Assembly (NCBI GenBank): GCA_964477445.1
Contig: CAYZED010000014.1
Location: forward strand, 1-64,000
Length of the DNA: 64,000 bases
Direction of reading: 5' to 3'
Origin: CAYZED01 sp964477445
GTDB lineage: Bacteria; Bacillota; Clostridia; Lutisporales; Lutisporaceae
Each line of letters starts with the position of its first letter. The stretch's first letter is position 1. Below are positions 9,368 to 17,926 of this stretch, in pieces. Under the pieces are notes generated by a model. It searched no databases, was not told where the DNA came from, and was given only the letters and a program-made list of their open reading frames with translations. Made by a program: the position numbers and the translations under genes.

Positions 9368-10405
9368 ATGAATATAATTTTAGTTGATGATGAAGTTGGT
9401 TCTCGAAAAAACACTGAATCATTTTTGTTTAAATATGGGATATTTAACAAAGTACTAACGGCTAGCTCTGTGGACGAGGCTTTAGAAATTGCAAAATTAG
9501 AACAAGTCGACTGTGCACTTCTGGATATTGAGATTTCAACTGGCAATGGATTTGAACTTGCAGAAGAATTAATAAAATTAAATAACAAAATTAGTATTGT
9601 TTTCATAACAGCATTTAATAATTATGCCGCAGAAGCCTTTGAATTGGATGCTATTGATTATTTACTTAAGCCTGTAAGAGAAGATAGATTCATAAAGAGT
9701 ATGAATAAGTTAGTACTTAAAACTAGAGAAAAACATATAATTGAGGATAATATAATAAAAATCAACTTTTTCAGTAAGTTTGAATTGATGGTATCGGGTG
9801 AGCTGATGAGATGGAAACGCAGAAAGTCCATGGAAATATTTGCATTTTTACTACAGTATAAAAACGAGTATATATATAAAGAAAAAATTTGTGAAGTGCT
9901 TTGGCCTGAACAAGAACCGAAGAAAGCATTAATAAGTCTTCAAACGGCCATTTACCAATTAAGAAGAACACTTGAAGAGAGTAAATTGGAGGGTTTTTCG
10001 ATTGAGTATTCGGGTAATGGATACAGAGTGATTGTTGGTAGTGCTTATATCGATTATGAAGAATTCTTGAATTACACATCATTAATCGACGAAGATGAAC
10101 CTGATTTAGTTAATCTCACGAAAGCGGTAAGCATTTATTCAGGAGGGTTTCTTTCTGAAGAAGGTTGGAATTGGTCTAGAAGTACAGAAACTAAGTTGGA
10201 AATGCGTTATGAGAGAGTCCTCGAAGTGCTTGCGAAATCTTGCATCGAAAGAGAAGAATTAGAAAAATCTATAGAATACCTTGGAAAACTCCTAGTTGTT
10301 TCTCCAGGAAATGAAACCGCAACTAAACTATATAAGAGAGGTGCTAGTCGTTTATTTGGAGAAAATAGAGCTAATGAAATGCTGAAGGAAATTGATTCTT
10401 TTTAA
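9368..10405 (+). CDS. SARP-type response regulator (REC, winged helix, BTAD)
   Basis: This 345-aa protein has a receiver at 1-118 (VDDE acidic pair, phospho-Asp in CALLDIEI, Thr in FITAF, Lys in YLLKPV). A winged-helix domain follows (about 130-220, WKRRKSMEIFAFLLQYKN ... QLRRTL), then a bacterial transcriptional activator (BTAD) domain (about 225-335, helical repeats with a YSGGFL motif). This is the layout of response regulators that pair with LytS/YehU-like kinases. It starts 11 bases after the TtcA-kinase fusion stop, with AGGAG in the end of that gene, so the two are almost certainly co-transcribed. Target genes are unknown. Confidence 0.88.
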   Translation: MNIILVDDEVGSRKNTESFLFKYGIFNKVLTASSVDEALEIAKLEQVDCALLDIEISTGNGFELAEELIKLNNKISIVFITAFNNYAAEAFELDAIDYLLKPVREDRFIKSMNKLVLKTREKHIIEDNIIKINFFSKFELMVSGELMRWKRRKSMEIFAFLLQYKNEYIYKEKICEVLWPEQEPKKALISLQTAIYQLRRTLEESKLEGFSIEYSGNGYRVIVGSAYIDYEEFLNYTSLIDEDEPDLVNLTKAVSIYSGGFLSEEGWNWSRSTETKLEMRYERVLEVLAKSCIEREELEKSIEYLGKLLVVSPGNETATKLYKRGASRLFGENRANEMLKEIDSF

Positions 10406-10509
10406 GTTTCACACTTGTCAGAGTATTGTCAGAACCTAGATATAAAATATTTATGTAAATGATTTAGTCACATATATTTTATTGGTATTTAGGAAAACGA
10501 GGTAAAAAA

Positions 10510-11565
10510 GTGAATAAGTACAGGGTTTTAATTGCAGAAGATAATGAAAAAATTATTGGTTTTTTTAAAGAATATGCTAAATGGAATGAATTTGACATGG
10601 AAATAACTAAAATAGTGTCAAATGGATTTGATGCATTATCTCACCTTAAGAAAAATGATACAGACATAGCAATTATTGATCTTAATTTAGCAGGTCTAAA
10701 TGGCAATCAGATTATAGAAGAAATTGGATTAAACAAAGTAAAAGTATATCCAATGGTAATGGGTGGGTATAAATCCAAGAGATTTATTGAAAAAGCTATA
10801 AGTTGCGGTGCGCGAGACGTTATTTATAAAAATATTGATGAGAAGTCCTTAAACAATTCACTTTCTAAATGTTATTACTATCTAAAAGAGAATGCTTTAT
10901 CTCACGAAGAGAATGCAGCTTTTATACTATTAAAATCTATCGAGAAGAGCACTGAAAATCCAGAAAAACATATTAGGAATTTTCTAAAAATTTTTTTAGT
11001 GCCAGATCATGCTTTTCATGTGAATGAGAGAGCACGTTTTAATAAAAACTGGACTGAATTTGTATTTGAAATTAAGAAGAAGTATTCCTGGCTCAATAAT
11101 CTTATTGATTTTAGTTTGTATAGTAATTTAGTGTGGGAAAAAGAAATGACACTAAATGAAATAGAAGAGAAAGCTACGCATCTTTTTTCAATGTTACAGG
11201 AAGTTGTTCATAAATTCGATATCGGGAAAAATGACGGACGAATAAGAGGAATTTGTGAGTTAGCAGTTAAAGAGATAGAAAATAATATTAACCTAGATAT
11301 ATTGTCCGAAAAACTTGACTATAGTAAAAATCATGTATGTACATTGTTTAAACAAAAAACAGGAATGGGATTTATCGAATATGTAAATAGAGTAAAAATT
11401 CAAAGAGCAAAATTACATTTGTTAAGTAGTTCCATGAAAAACGCAGAAGTCGCTTTGACTTTAGGATTTAAGAATACAGATTACTTTATGAAAATGTTTA
11501 AGAATGAGACAGGGATGACTCCAGGAGAGTACAGAATTTTTGCTCGAAAAAACAGAATCAAATAG
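10510..11565 (+). CDS. REC-AraC response regulator (YesN-like)
   Basis: This 351-aa protein carries an N-terminal receiver (AEDNEK acidic pair, phospho-Asp in IAIIDLNLAG), a divergent linker region (about 125-245), and a C-terminal AraC/XylS DNA-binding pair of helix-turn-helix motifs (LSEKLDYSKNHVCTLFKQ and VALTLGFKNTDYFMKMFK, then GMTPGEYR). It starts at GTG 10510 after CGAGGTA. There is no kinase gene beside it other than the fusion two genes upstream. It may serve the same pathway or control the glutamine synthetase gene downstream; both are inference from position. Confidence 0.85.
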   Translation: MNKYRVLIAEDNEKIIGFFKEYAKWNEFDMEITKIVSNGFDALSHLKKNDTDIAIIDLNLAGLNGNQIIEEIGLNKVKVYPMVMGGYKSKRFIEKAISCGARDVIYKNIDEKSLNNSLSKCYYYLKENALSHEENAAFILLKSIEKSTENPEKHIRNFLKIFLVPDHAFHVNERARFNKNWTEFVFEIKKKYSWLNNLIDFSLYSNLVWEKEMTLNEIEEKATHLFSMLQEVVHKFDIGKNDGRIRGICELAVKEIENNINLDILSEKLDYSKNHVCTLFKQKTGMGFIEYVNRVKIQRAKLHLLSSSMKNAEVALTLGFKNTDYFMKMFKNETGMTPGEYRIFARKNRIK

Positions 11566-11587
11566 CCAATAATCTAAATATAATATT

Positions 11588-11626
11588 AAAAACACGCTGT
11601 AATTTGTGAAATTACAGCGTGTTTTT
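11588..11626. terminator. Strong terminator hairpin
   Basis: A perfect 18-bp inverted repeat with a 3-base loop is centred on 11607 (arms begin AAAAACACGCTG and end CAGCGTGTTTTT). It ends the regulatory block. Confidence 0.9.
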
Positions 11627-11716
11627 AAACGTCGAACTATTAGCACTACTAATACTAGATATTAAAAAAAGCCAAAAATTTAATAATATGCAAGAAACGT
11701 TGCAAGCCTAAATTGG

Positions 11717-11746
11717 TTGCGAAGGTTTTCATGCAAGTGATATAAT
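11717..11746 (+). promoter_or_regulatory. Promoter of glutamine synthetase gene
   Basis: TTGCGA (11717-11722), an 18-base spacer and TATAAT (11741-11746) lie about 48 bases before the start codon. Confidence 0.7.
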
Positions 11747-11793
11747 CTATAAGGCGAGCTAAATATTAGAGAAGAGAACAGTGGAGGAAGAAT

Positions 11794-13221
11794 ATGTTTA
11801 AGAGTGTTGATGAAGTAAGAAGATATTGTGAAGTAAATTCAGTAAAAATAATTGATTTTAAAATTGCTGATTTAAATGGTAGATGGCATCATTTATCCAT
11901 TCCTACTGAAAGATTTAACGAAAAAATGATGGACGAAGGAATCGGATTTGATGGTTCGAGTTATGGATTCCTTACTGTTGAAAAAAGCGACATGGTTTTT
12001 ATACCAGACCTAAGTTCGGCGTTTATGGATCCGTTTTGTTCAATTGCCACATTAAGTATGATTGCCAATATTTTTACATTAGATAAAGGGATTCGAAGAT
12101 ACGAAGGTGACCCAAGATTTATAGCAGAAAAGGCCGAAAAATTTCTTATTGATTCAGGAATAGCTGATGAAAACCAAATTGGACCAGAGTTCGAGTTTCA
12201 TATTTTCGATTCGGTTTCATTTGAGAATAAACCGAATCATATGGAAGTAAAAATAGAATCAAACCAATCTGATTGGAATTCAAATGAATTATATGGAAAC
12301 GGATACTTTGTAGGACATAAAGCAGGATATCACGCTGCATTGCCATTTGATTTAAATAATGATTTTAGAAGTGAAGCTTCGCTTTTGATGGAGAAAATGG
12401 GCATACCTGTTAAATATCATCATCATGAAGTTGGCGGACCAGGTCAAGTAGAAATAGAAGTTGAATTTGGCAAGATGAAAGACATGGCCGATAAAACATT
12501 TTTGACAAAATATCTACTTAAAAACCTTGCAGTTCAACATGGAAAGTCAGTAACATTTATGCCTAAACCGATACTAGGAGAAGCAGGAAATGGGCTACAT
12601 GTTCATATGATGCTATGGAAAAATGGTGAGCCATTATTCTATGATAAGGATGGATACTGTGGACTTAGCCAATTAGCACTCTATTATATTGGTGGTATCC
12701 TAAAGCATTCACCGGCACTACTTGCACTTACTAACCCTAGTACAAATTCATATAAAAGATTAGTTCCAGGATATGAAGCGCCTGTAAGCATATGTTTTGC
12801 TCTCTCAAATAGAAGTGCAGTAATAAGGATTCCAGGATATGCCAACAAACCAGAGAATAAGAGATTTGAATTCAGATCATCTGATGCAACATGTAACCCA
12901 TATCTTGCGTATTCAGCGCTGCTTATGGCAGGACTTGACGGAATTATTAACAAAATCGATCCTACAGCGGAAGGCTTCGGACCGTTTGACGTTAATATTT
13001 TCGACTTGCCAGCAGAAGAAAAAAAGAAAATTAAATCGCTTCCAACTTCTCTAGAACAATCATTAGAAGCATTAAGAAATGATCATGAATTCCTTCTCAG
13101 AGGTGGGGTCTTTAATGAAATGCTTATCAATAATTGGATTAACCAAAAGTATGAAAAAGAGTTTAAAAAACTCAGTATTATGCCTACTCCTGGCGAATTC
13201 ATGATGTATTACGATTTATGA
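11794..13221 (+). CDS. glnA: Glutamine synthetase, type I
   Basis: This 475-aa type I glutamine synthetase makes glutamine from glutamate, ammonia and ATP. Family motifs are present: DGSS after the beta-grasp domain (GIGFDGSSYGF), the metal-binding GPEFEFHIFD, the ATP-site KPILGEAGNGLHVHM, the glutamate-site NPSTNSYKRLVPGYEAP, and RIPGY. It is slightly longer than the common ~443-aa clostridial GlnA. The tyrosine of the adenylylation loop is not evident. The ribosome site is GGAGGAAG. It stands alone between two terminators, so it has its own regulation. Confidence 0.93.
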   Translation: MFKSVDEVRRYCEVNSVKIIDFKIADLNGRWHHLSIPTERFNEKMMDEGIGFDGSSYGFLTVEKSDMVFIPDLSSAFMDPFCSIATLSMIANIFTLDKGIRRYEGDPRFIAEKAEKFLIDSGIADENQIGPEFEFHIFDSVSFENKPNHMEVKIESNQSDWNSNELYGNGYFVGHKAGYHAALPFDLNNDFRSEASLLMEKMGIPVKYHHHEVGGPGQVEIEVEFGKMKDMADKTFLTKYLLKNLAVQHGKSVTFMPKPILGEAGNGLHVHMMLWKNGEPLFYDKDGYCGLSQLALYYIGGILKHSPALLALTNPSTNSYKRLVPGYEAPVSICFALSNRSAVIRIPGYANKPENKRFEFRSSDATCNPYLAYSALLMAGLDGIINKIDPTAEGFGPFDVNIFDLPAEEKKKIKSLPTSLEQSLEALRNDHEFLLRGGVFNEMLINNWINQKYEKEFKKLSIMPTPGEFMMYYDL

Positions 13222-13283
13222 AGAACAACTCGAGATAAGTCGAAATTATCATCATGTGATTCTAGGAAAAGGGCTATTAAAAT

Positions 13284-13332
13284 AAAAGCATATCGACAAC
13301 ATATTGAATTTGTCGATATGCTTTTTATTTTT
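13284..13332 (+). terminator. Terminator of glnA
   Basis: A 16-bp stem (AAAAGCATATCGACAA with its complement) is followed by a long T-rich tract. A second, weaker stem, TAGACT/AGTCTA then TTTTTT, lies at 13371-13397. Confidence 0.9.
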
Positions 13333-13473
13333 TTATATCATTTTCTATTTTATTATCGTTTGAAATGTAGTAGACTTTTTTATAGAGTCTATTTTTTGTT
13401 TTTACAATTATCAAAGATCCGCAGAAGGGAAAAAAGCGACTAAACCGCATTTCTTAAAGGGAGATTAAACGAT

Positions 13474-14793
13474 ATGTTAACTAAAGAAGAATTAAAAAAA
13501 CTAGCATGTGAAGCTATAGATGAACACCGTGAGGAGATTTGTGCAATTGGAAGATCAATTTTTGAAGAACCAGAACTTGGTTATAAAGAATTTAAAACAT
13601 CAGAGAAAATAAAGAACGTTTTCGACAAATTAGGATTAGATTACATTGATAAACAGGCGATTACAGGCGTTATTGCACCATTAAAGGGAAAAGAATCAAA
13701 AATAAAAGTCGCTATAATGGGAGAAATGGATGCGGTTGTATCTCCAAAACATAGATGCGCAGATAAATCTAGTGGCGCAGCACATGCATGTGGACATAAT
13801 GCGATGTGTGCTTCATTAGTAGGGGCGGCGTTCGCACTTTCTACACCTAGTATTTTAGAAGAACTGTCAGGAGATATTGCTTTAATGGCAGTTCCTGCGG
13901 AAGAATATGTTGAAATTGAGTATAGAAATGGCTTGAGAGAATCGGGAGAAATAGCTTTTCTTGGAGGAAAGCAGGAATTTATTAAATTAGGTCTTATGGA
14001 TGATGTTGACATGATGATAATGCAACACACCATGACCGAGGTTATTCCAGGGGTTAATGCAATTTGTGGGAAAGTATCAAATGGATTCACAGGAAAACTT
14101 ATAAAATATATTGGAAAAGAAGCTCATGCTGGAGGAGAACCATACAAAGGTATAAATGCCTTGAATGCTGCAAATATCGGTTTGATAGCAGTAAATGCAC
14201 AAAGAGAGACCTTCAGAGATGAAGATAACATTCGGGTGCATCCTATTATTACCAAAGGCGGAGATTTAGTTAATGTTGTTCCAGCTGATGTAAGACTTGA
14301 AACTTATGTTAGAGGAAATAATGTAGAAGCTATCTTAGATGCCTCAGAGAAAGTTAATAGAGCCTTCCGTGCGGGAGGGTATGCAGTTGGAGCTGAGACG
14401 ATAATTACTGAACTGCCAGGATATTTGCCATTAATTAGAAACAATGAACTCGAAAAACTAATGTATAATAATTTAGTTTCAACTATGGGAGAGGATTTTG
14501 TTGAAATCACTTCAGATAAAATGCCGACTGGTGGGGCATCAGACGCAGGAGATGTTTCAAACTTGATGCCAACTATTCATTCTTATTTTAAGGGTGCCAA
14601 AGGAACTGCTCACAGCGAGAATTACGAAATTATTGATGAAGATATTGCATATATTATTCCAGCAAAGGCTTTGACCATGCTAGCGATCGACTTACTGGCT
14701 GATGGAGCCGAAGTTGGTCTTGAAATAAAGAAAAACTTTATAGCGCCTATGAATAAAGAAGCGTATCTGAGAGAATGGGGAAAATTAAGCTAA
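13474..14793 (+). CDS. M20-family amidohydrolase
   Basis: This 439-aa metal-dependent amidohydrolase of the M20 family removes acyl or amino-acid groups from N-acyl amino acids or dipeptides. Metal-binding motifs are visible: MGEMDAV, AHACGHNAM, PAEEYVEIEY and the late AHSENYE histidine. The dimerisation domain lies around residues 200-330. It is the first gene of a same-strand group with three M42 aminopeptidases and a transporter, consistent with the final steps of peptide breakdown. The ribosome site is GGGAG. The substrate is not determined. Confidence 0.88.
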   Translation: MLTKEELKKLACEAIDEHREEICAIGRSIFEEPELGYKEFKTSEKIKNVFDKLGLDYIDKQAITGVIAPLKGKESKIKVAIMGEMDAVVSPKHRCADKSSGAAHACGHNAMCASLVGAAFALSTPSILEELSGDIALMAVPAEEYVEIEYRNGLRESGEIAFLGGKQEFIKLGLMDDVDMMIMQHTMTEVIPGVNAICGKVSNGFTGKLIKYIGKEAHAGGEPYKGINALNAANIGLIAVNAQRETFRDEDNIRVHPIITKGGDLVNVVPADVRLETYVRGNNVEAILDASEKVNRAFRAGGYAVGAETIITELPGYLPLIRNNELEKLMYNNLVSTMGEDFVEITSDKMPTGGASDAGDVSNLMPTIHSYFKGAKGTAHSENYEIIDEDIAYIIPAKALTMLAIDLLADGAEVGLEIKKNFIAPMNKEAYLREWGKLS

Positions 14794-14835
14794 TAGCTTA
14801 ATATATATATTAAATAATTTTAAGGGGGAGACATA

Positions 14836-15885
14836 GTGATAAAAGAATTTTTAAGAGAAATGGTTGAAGCATCAGGCGTTTCGGGCTATGAACATGAAGT
14901 CGCAAAAATCATCGAAAGATATATGACACCACTTTCAGATGAATGGCGAAAAGAAGGTCTTGGATGCTATACTGCACTAAAAAAGGGATATGGGGACGGC
15001 AAGAAAAAAATAATGCTGGCCGCGCATATGGACGAAATTGGACTAATGGTTAATAATATCGATGAAAAAGGATTTATTTCTTTTACAAACATCGGCGGGG
15101 TAGATCAGAGAACACTTCTAACTCAAGAAGTGACCGTTCACGGAACAGAGCCTTTATATGGTGTAATCGGTAGTAAGCCGCCGCACGTAATGACACCAGA
15201 GGATCAGAAGAAAGCCGTTCCGATGAAGGACATGAGAATAGACGTTGGATTGAGCAAAGAAAAGGTATCTCAGATAGTTAGCATCGGAGATGTTATTACT
15301 GTTAAGAGAAAAATGATTGAACTTCAAAATAATATTCTTGCAGCAAAGGCATTTGATGATAGAGCTGGAGTAGCGGTTTTATACGAATGCTTAAAGCACT
15401 TAGAAACAATGAAGCACGAGTGTGATGTTTACGCGGTAGCAACGACTCAAGAAGAAGTAGGATTAAGAGGGGGCCGCGTTTCCACATACAAAATTGCACC
15501 CCAGATAGGAATTGCAGTAGATGTAACTTTTGGAAGCACTCCTGAGTTACCTAAAGATCAAACACAAGAAATCGATGGTGGACCTAGCTTAACTTATGGC
15601 GCAAATATTCACAGAAAAGTTCATGAAGGACTGAAAGCCGCTGCGGCTGATAATAATATCGCTACTCAAGATGAATTTACCACTGGTGGAACAGGAACAG
15701 ATGCGAATATTATGCAAATTACAGGTTGTGGTGTTGCTACGGCTGTAGTTTCTATCCCGCTAAGATACATGCACACTTCAGTAGAGCTTCTAAGTCTGAA
15801 TGATATAAAGGCTTGTGGCAAATTGCTTGCCCACTATATTGTGAGCCTTAATAACAAAGATTGGGAGGAACTATTATGCTACTAA
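14836..15885 (+). CDS. M42 family glutamyl-type aminopeptidase (1 of 3)
   Basis: This 349-aa co-catalytic zinc aminopeptidase of family M42 (FrvX/YsdC/PepA type) trims amino-terminal residues from short peptides in the cytosol. Metal and catalytic motifs: AAHMDEIGL (first metal His), AFDDRAG (bridging Asp), TTQEEVGLRGG (catalytic Glu pair) and RYMHTSVE (late metal His). It starts at GTG 14836 after GGGGGAG. The last 10 bases overlap the next gene, so translation of the M42 genes is coupled. It is a diverged paralogue of the next two genes, which suggests old duplication with different substrate preference. Confidence 0.92.
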   Translation: MIKEFLREMVEASGVSGYEHEVAKIIERYMTPLSDEWRKEGLGCYTALKKGYGDGKKKIMLAAHMDEIGLMVNNIDEKGFISFTNIGGVDQRTLLTQEVTVHGTEPLYGVIGSKPPHVMTPEDQKKAVPMKDMRIDVGLSKEKVSQIVSIGDVITVKRKMIELQNNILAAKAFDDRAGVAVLYECLKHLETMKHECDVYAVATTQEEVGLRGGRVSTYKIAPQIGIAVDVTFGSTPELPKDQTQEIDGGPSLTYGANIHRKVHEGLKAAAADNNIATQDEFTTGGTGTDANIMQITGCGVATAVVSIPLRYMHTSVELLSLNDIKACGKLLAHYIVSLNNKDWEELLCY

Positions 15886-16901
15886 AAAAATTATGTGACA
15901 TTAACTCGCTTACTGGAGATGAAGGAGCTGTTAGAGACTTCATTAAAGAAGAAATTAAAGATTATGTGGATGAAATCAAAACAGATTATGTCGGAAATCT
16001 AATCGCAATAAAAAAAGGAAAACCAGGTTTTCCAAAGGTTATAATAGCTGGTCATATGGATGAAATTGGGCTTATGATAAACAGTATTGATGAAGCTGGA
16101 TTTCTTAAATTTCTTCCGGTTGGTGGCGTAGACCCTAGGATTTTGGTCTCTAAATCCGTAATTATTGGGGACAAAAAAATCCCTGGAGTTATTGGTGCTA
16201 AAGCAATACATCTACAAACACCAGAAGAACGTGAAATTCCATTAACAATGAAGCAATTGTATATTGATATTGGTGCAAAGAATAAAGCGGATGCCGAAAA
16301 ATATGTTAAAAAAGGTGATTTTGTAGCCTTTGACAGTGAGTACGTTGAATTCGGTGATGGATTCGCGAAAGCAAAAGCTTTTGATGACAGATTAGGATGT
16401 GCTGGGTTAATCGAAATATTAAAGGAAACATATGATGTAACTATTATTGCTGCTTTTACTGTCCAAGAAGAAATTGGATTAAGAGGCGCAACCGTTGTGG
16501 CATATGCGACAGAACCTGATTTTGGTATAGCTTTGGATTCCGCAATAGCTTCAGATGTAGTAGTAAAAGATGATGACATTGAATGCTCAGAACTCGGGAA
16601 AGGGCCTGTTGTATCGTTATTTGATAGTTACACTTTGTATGACAGAAAGTTAGCTGATAGAACTATTAAATTAGCACAGGAAAATAACATACCAGTTCAA
16701 GCTAGACCTTCGAAAGGTGGACTAGATGCAGGAGCAATTCAGCTGAGTAGGGCTGGAGTTCCATGCATTGCATTGACAGTTCCGACTAGATATGTTCATT
16801 CTGGAGCGAGTGTTATCAATCTTTCGGATTATGACAATTTTATTAAACTAAACAAAATTTTCTTAAAGAATATAAAAGAGGGAGAATTCATTAATGAATA
16901 A
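15876..16901 (+). CDS. M42 family aminopeptidase (2 of 3)
   Basis: This encodes 341 aa. M42 motifs: AGHMDEIGLM, AFDDRLGC, TVQEEIGLRGA and RYVHSGAS. The start at ATG 15876 is chosen because GGGAGG sits 8 bases upstream and the sequence aligns with the paralogues there; an in-frame upstream ATG at 15861 overlaps that ribosome site. It overlaps the preceding gene by 10 bases and the following gene by 8 bases. Confidence 0.92.
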   Translation: MLLKKLCDINSLTGDEGAVRDFIKEEIKDYVDEIKTDYVGNLIAIKKGKPGFPKVIIAGHMDEIGLMINSIDEAGFLKFLPVGGVDPRILVSKSVIIGDKKIPGVIGAKAIHLQTPEEREIPLTMKQLYIDIGAKNKADAEKYVKKGDFVAFDSEYVEFGDGFAKAKAFDDRLGCAGLIEILKETYDVTIIAAFTVQEEIGLRGATVVAYATEPDFGIALDSAIASDVVVKDDDIECSELGKGPVVSLFDSYTLYDRKLADRTIKLAQENNIPVQARPSKGGLDAGAIQLSRAGVPCIALTVPTRYVHSGASVINLSDYDNFIKLNKIFLKNIKEGEFINE

Positions 16902-17926
16902 AGAATTATTAGAAAAAATTGCTCAAGCATATGGGCCAAGTGGAAATGAATTTAAAGTAGCGGCTGTTATTACAGAAGAAATAAAAGCTTATGTTGATGA
17001 AATAAGAACGGATGCGTTAGGAAATCTTATTGCGGTTAAAAAAGGCGCAGGAAAGAAAATAATGGTTGCGGCACATATGGATGAAATAGGATTCATGGTG
17101 AAGAGTATTGATGAAAAAGGTTTTATAAAATTTGCAAATAATGATTTTTGCCATATTGCTNNNNNNNNNNTTTATAAAGTTTTCTTCAGTAGGTGCAAAC
17201 AATCCAGCGGCTGCATATTTTCAGAGAGTTCAGTTTGAAAATGGTACAAAAGGTGTTATTGGAGTAGAAAAACTTGAAGGTGGCTTGAAAGATTTAACAT
17301 TAGAAAAAATGTATATAGATATCGGAGCAAAATCTAAAGATGAAGCACTAGAAATGATTAGCGTTGGAGACATTGCCATCGTGTCTGCAGAATTCACATC
17401 AGATGACAATTTTGTAACTTCCAAAGCGCTTGATGATAGAGTGGGTTGTTACATAGCGATTGAAGCGGCTAAGGCTATTGGTAAAACAGAAAATGAAATA
17501 TATTATGTTTTCACTACTCAAGAAGAATTAGGCTTAAGAGGCTCTAAAGTTGCGGCGTTTGGCATAAATCCTGATTTGGGCTACGCGATAGATGTTACTC
17601 CAAGCGGAGATACACCAAACTGCAATCCTATGACTGTTAAGCTAGGTGAAGGGGTAGCAATAAAAGTAAAAGATGCTGGAATAATTGTTCCGCCAGAAGT
17701 AAAAAAAGATATGGTTGAAACATGTAAAGCAAACGGGATCCCTTATCAGATGGAAGTTCTAGAAGGTGGTTCTACAGATACTGCTTCTATAAATCTAACT
17801 AAGAGTGGAATACCTGCTGGATGTATTTCTGTTCCTACAAGATATTTGCATAGTTCCGCAGAAAAATTATGCATAAGCGATGTTGATAATGCAGTTAAAT
17901 TGTTAATAAAATTACTAGAGAAATGA
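16894..17926 (+). CDS. M42 family aminopeptidase (3 of 3), interrupted by assembly gap
   Basis: This is an M42 aminopeptidase of about 340 aa. The left part carries AAHMDEIGFMVKSIDEKGF; the right part carries AYFQRVQFENG, ALDDRVGC, TTQEELGLRGS and RYLHSSAEKL. A 10-N run (17161-17170) separates two reading frames. The residues FIKF occur on both sides of the gap, so the contigs probably overlap and the ~29 bases just left of the N run (coding an unrelated ANNDFCHIA) look like a bad contig end. The apparent frameshift is therefore best read as an assembly artefact, not a pseudogene. The stop shares ATGA with the start of the MFS gene. Confidence 0.85.
17161..17170. other. Assembly gap (10 N) inside third M42 gene
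   Basis: Left and right sides share a TTTATAAA-like stretch encoding FIKF. This points to an unmerged contig overlap with a divergent left end. Confidence 0.9.

Noticed and set aside
11627..11793. T-box or glutamine riboswitch before glnA
   Set aside because: No T-box sequence or clear pseudoknot pattern was found; only a promoter is visible.
16894..17926. Frameshifted pseudogene of M42 peptidase
   Set aside because: The frame change falls exactly at a 10-N assembly gap and both sides encode the same FIKF residues.
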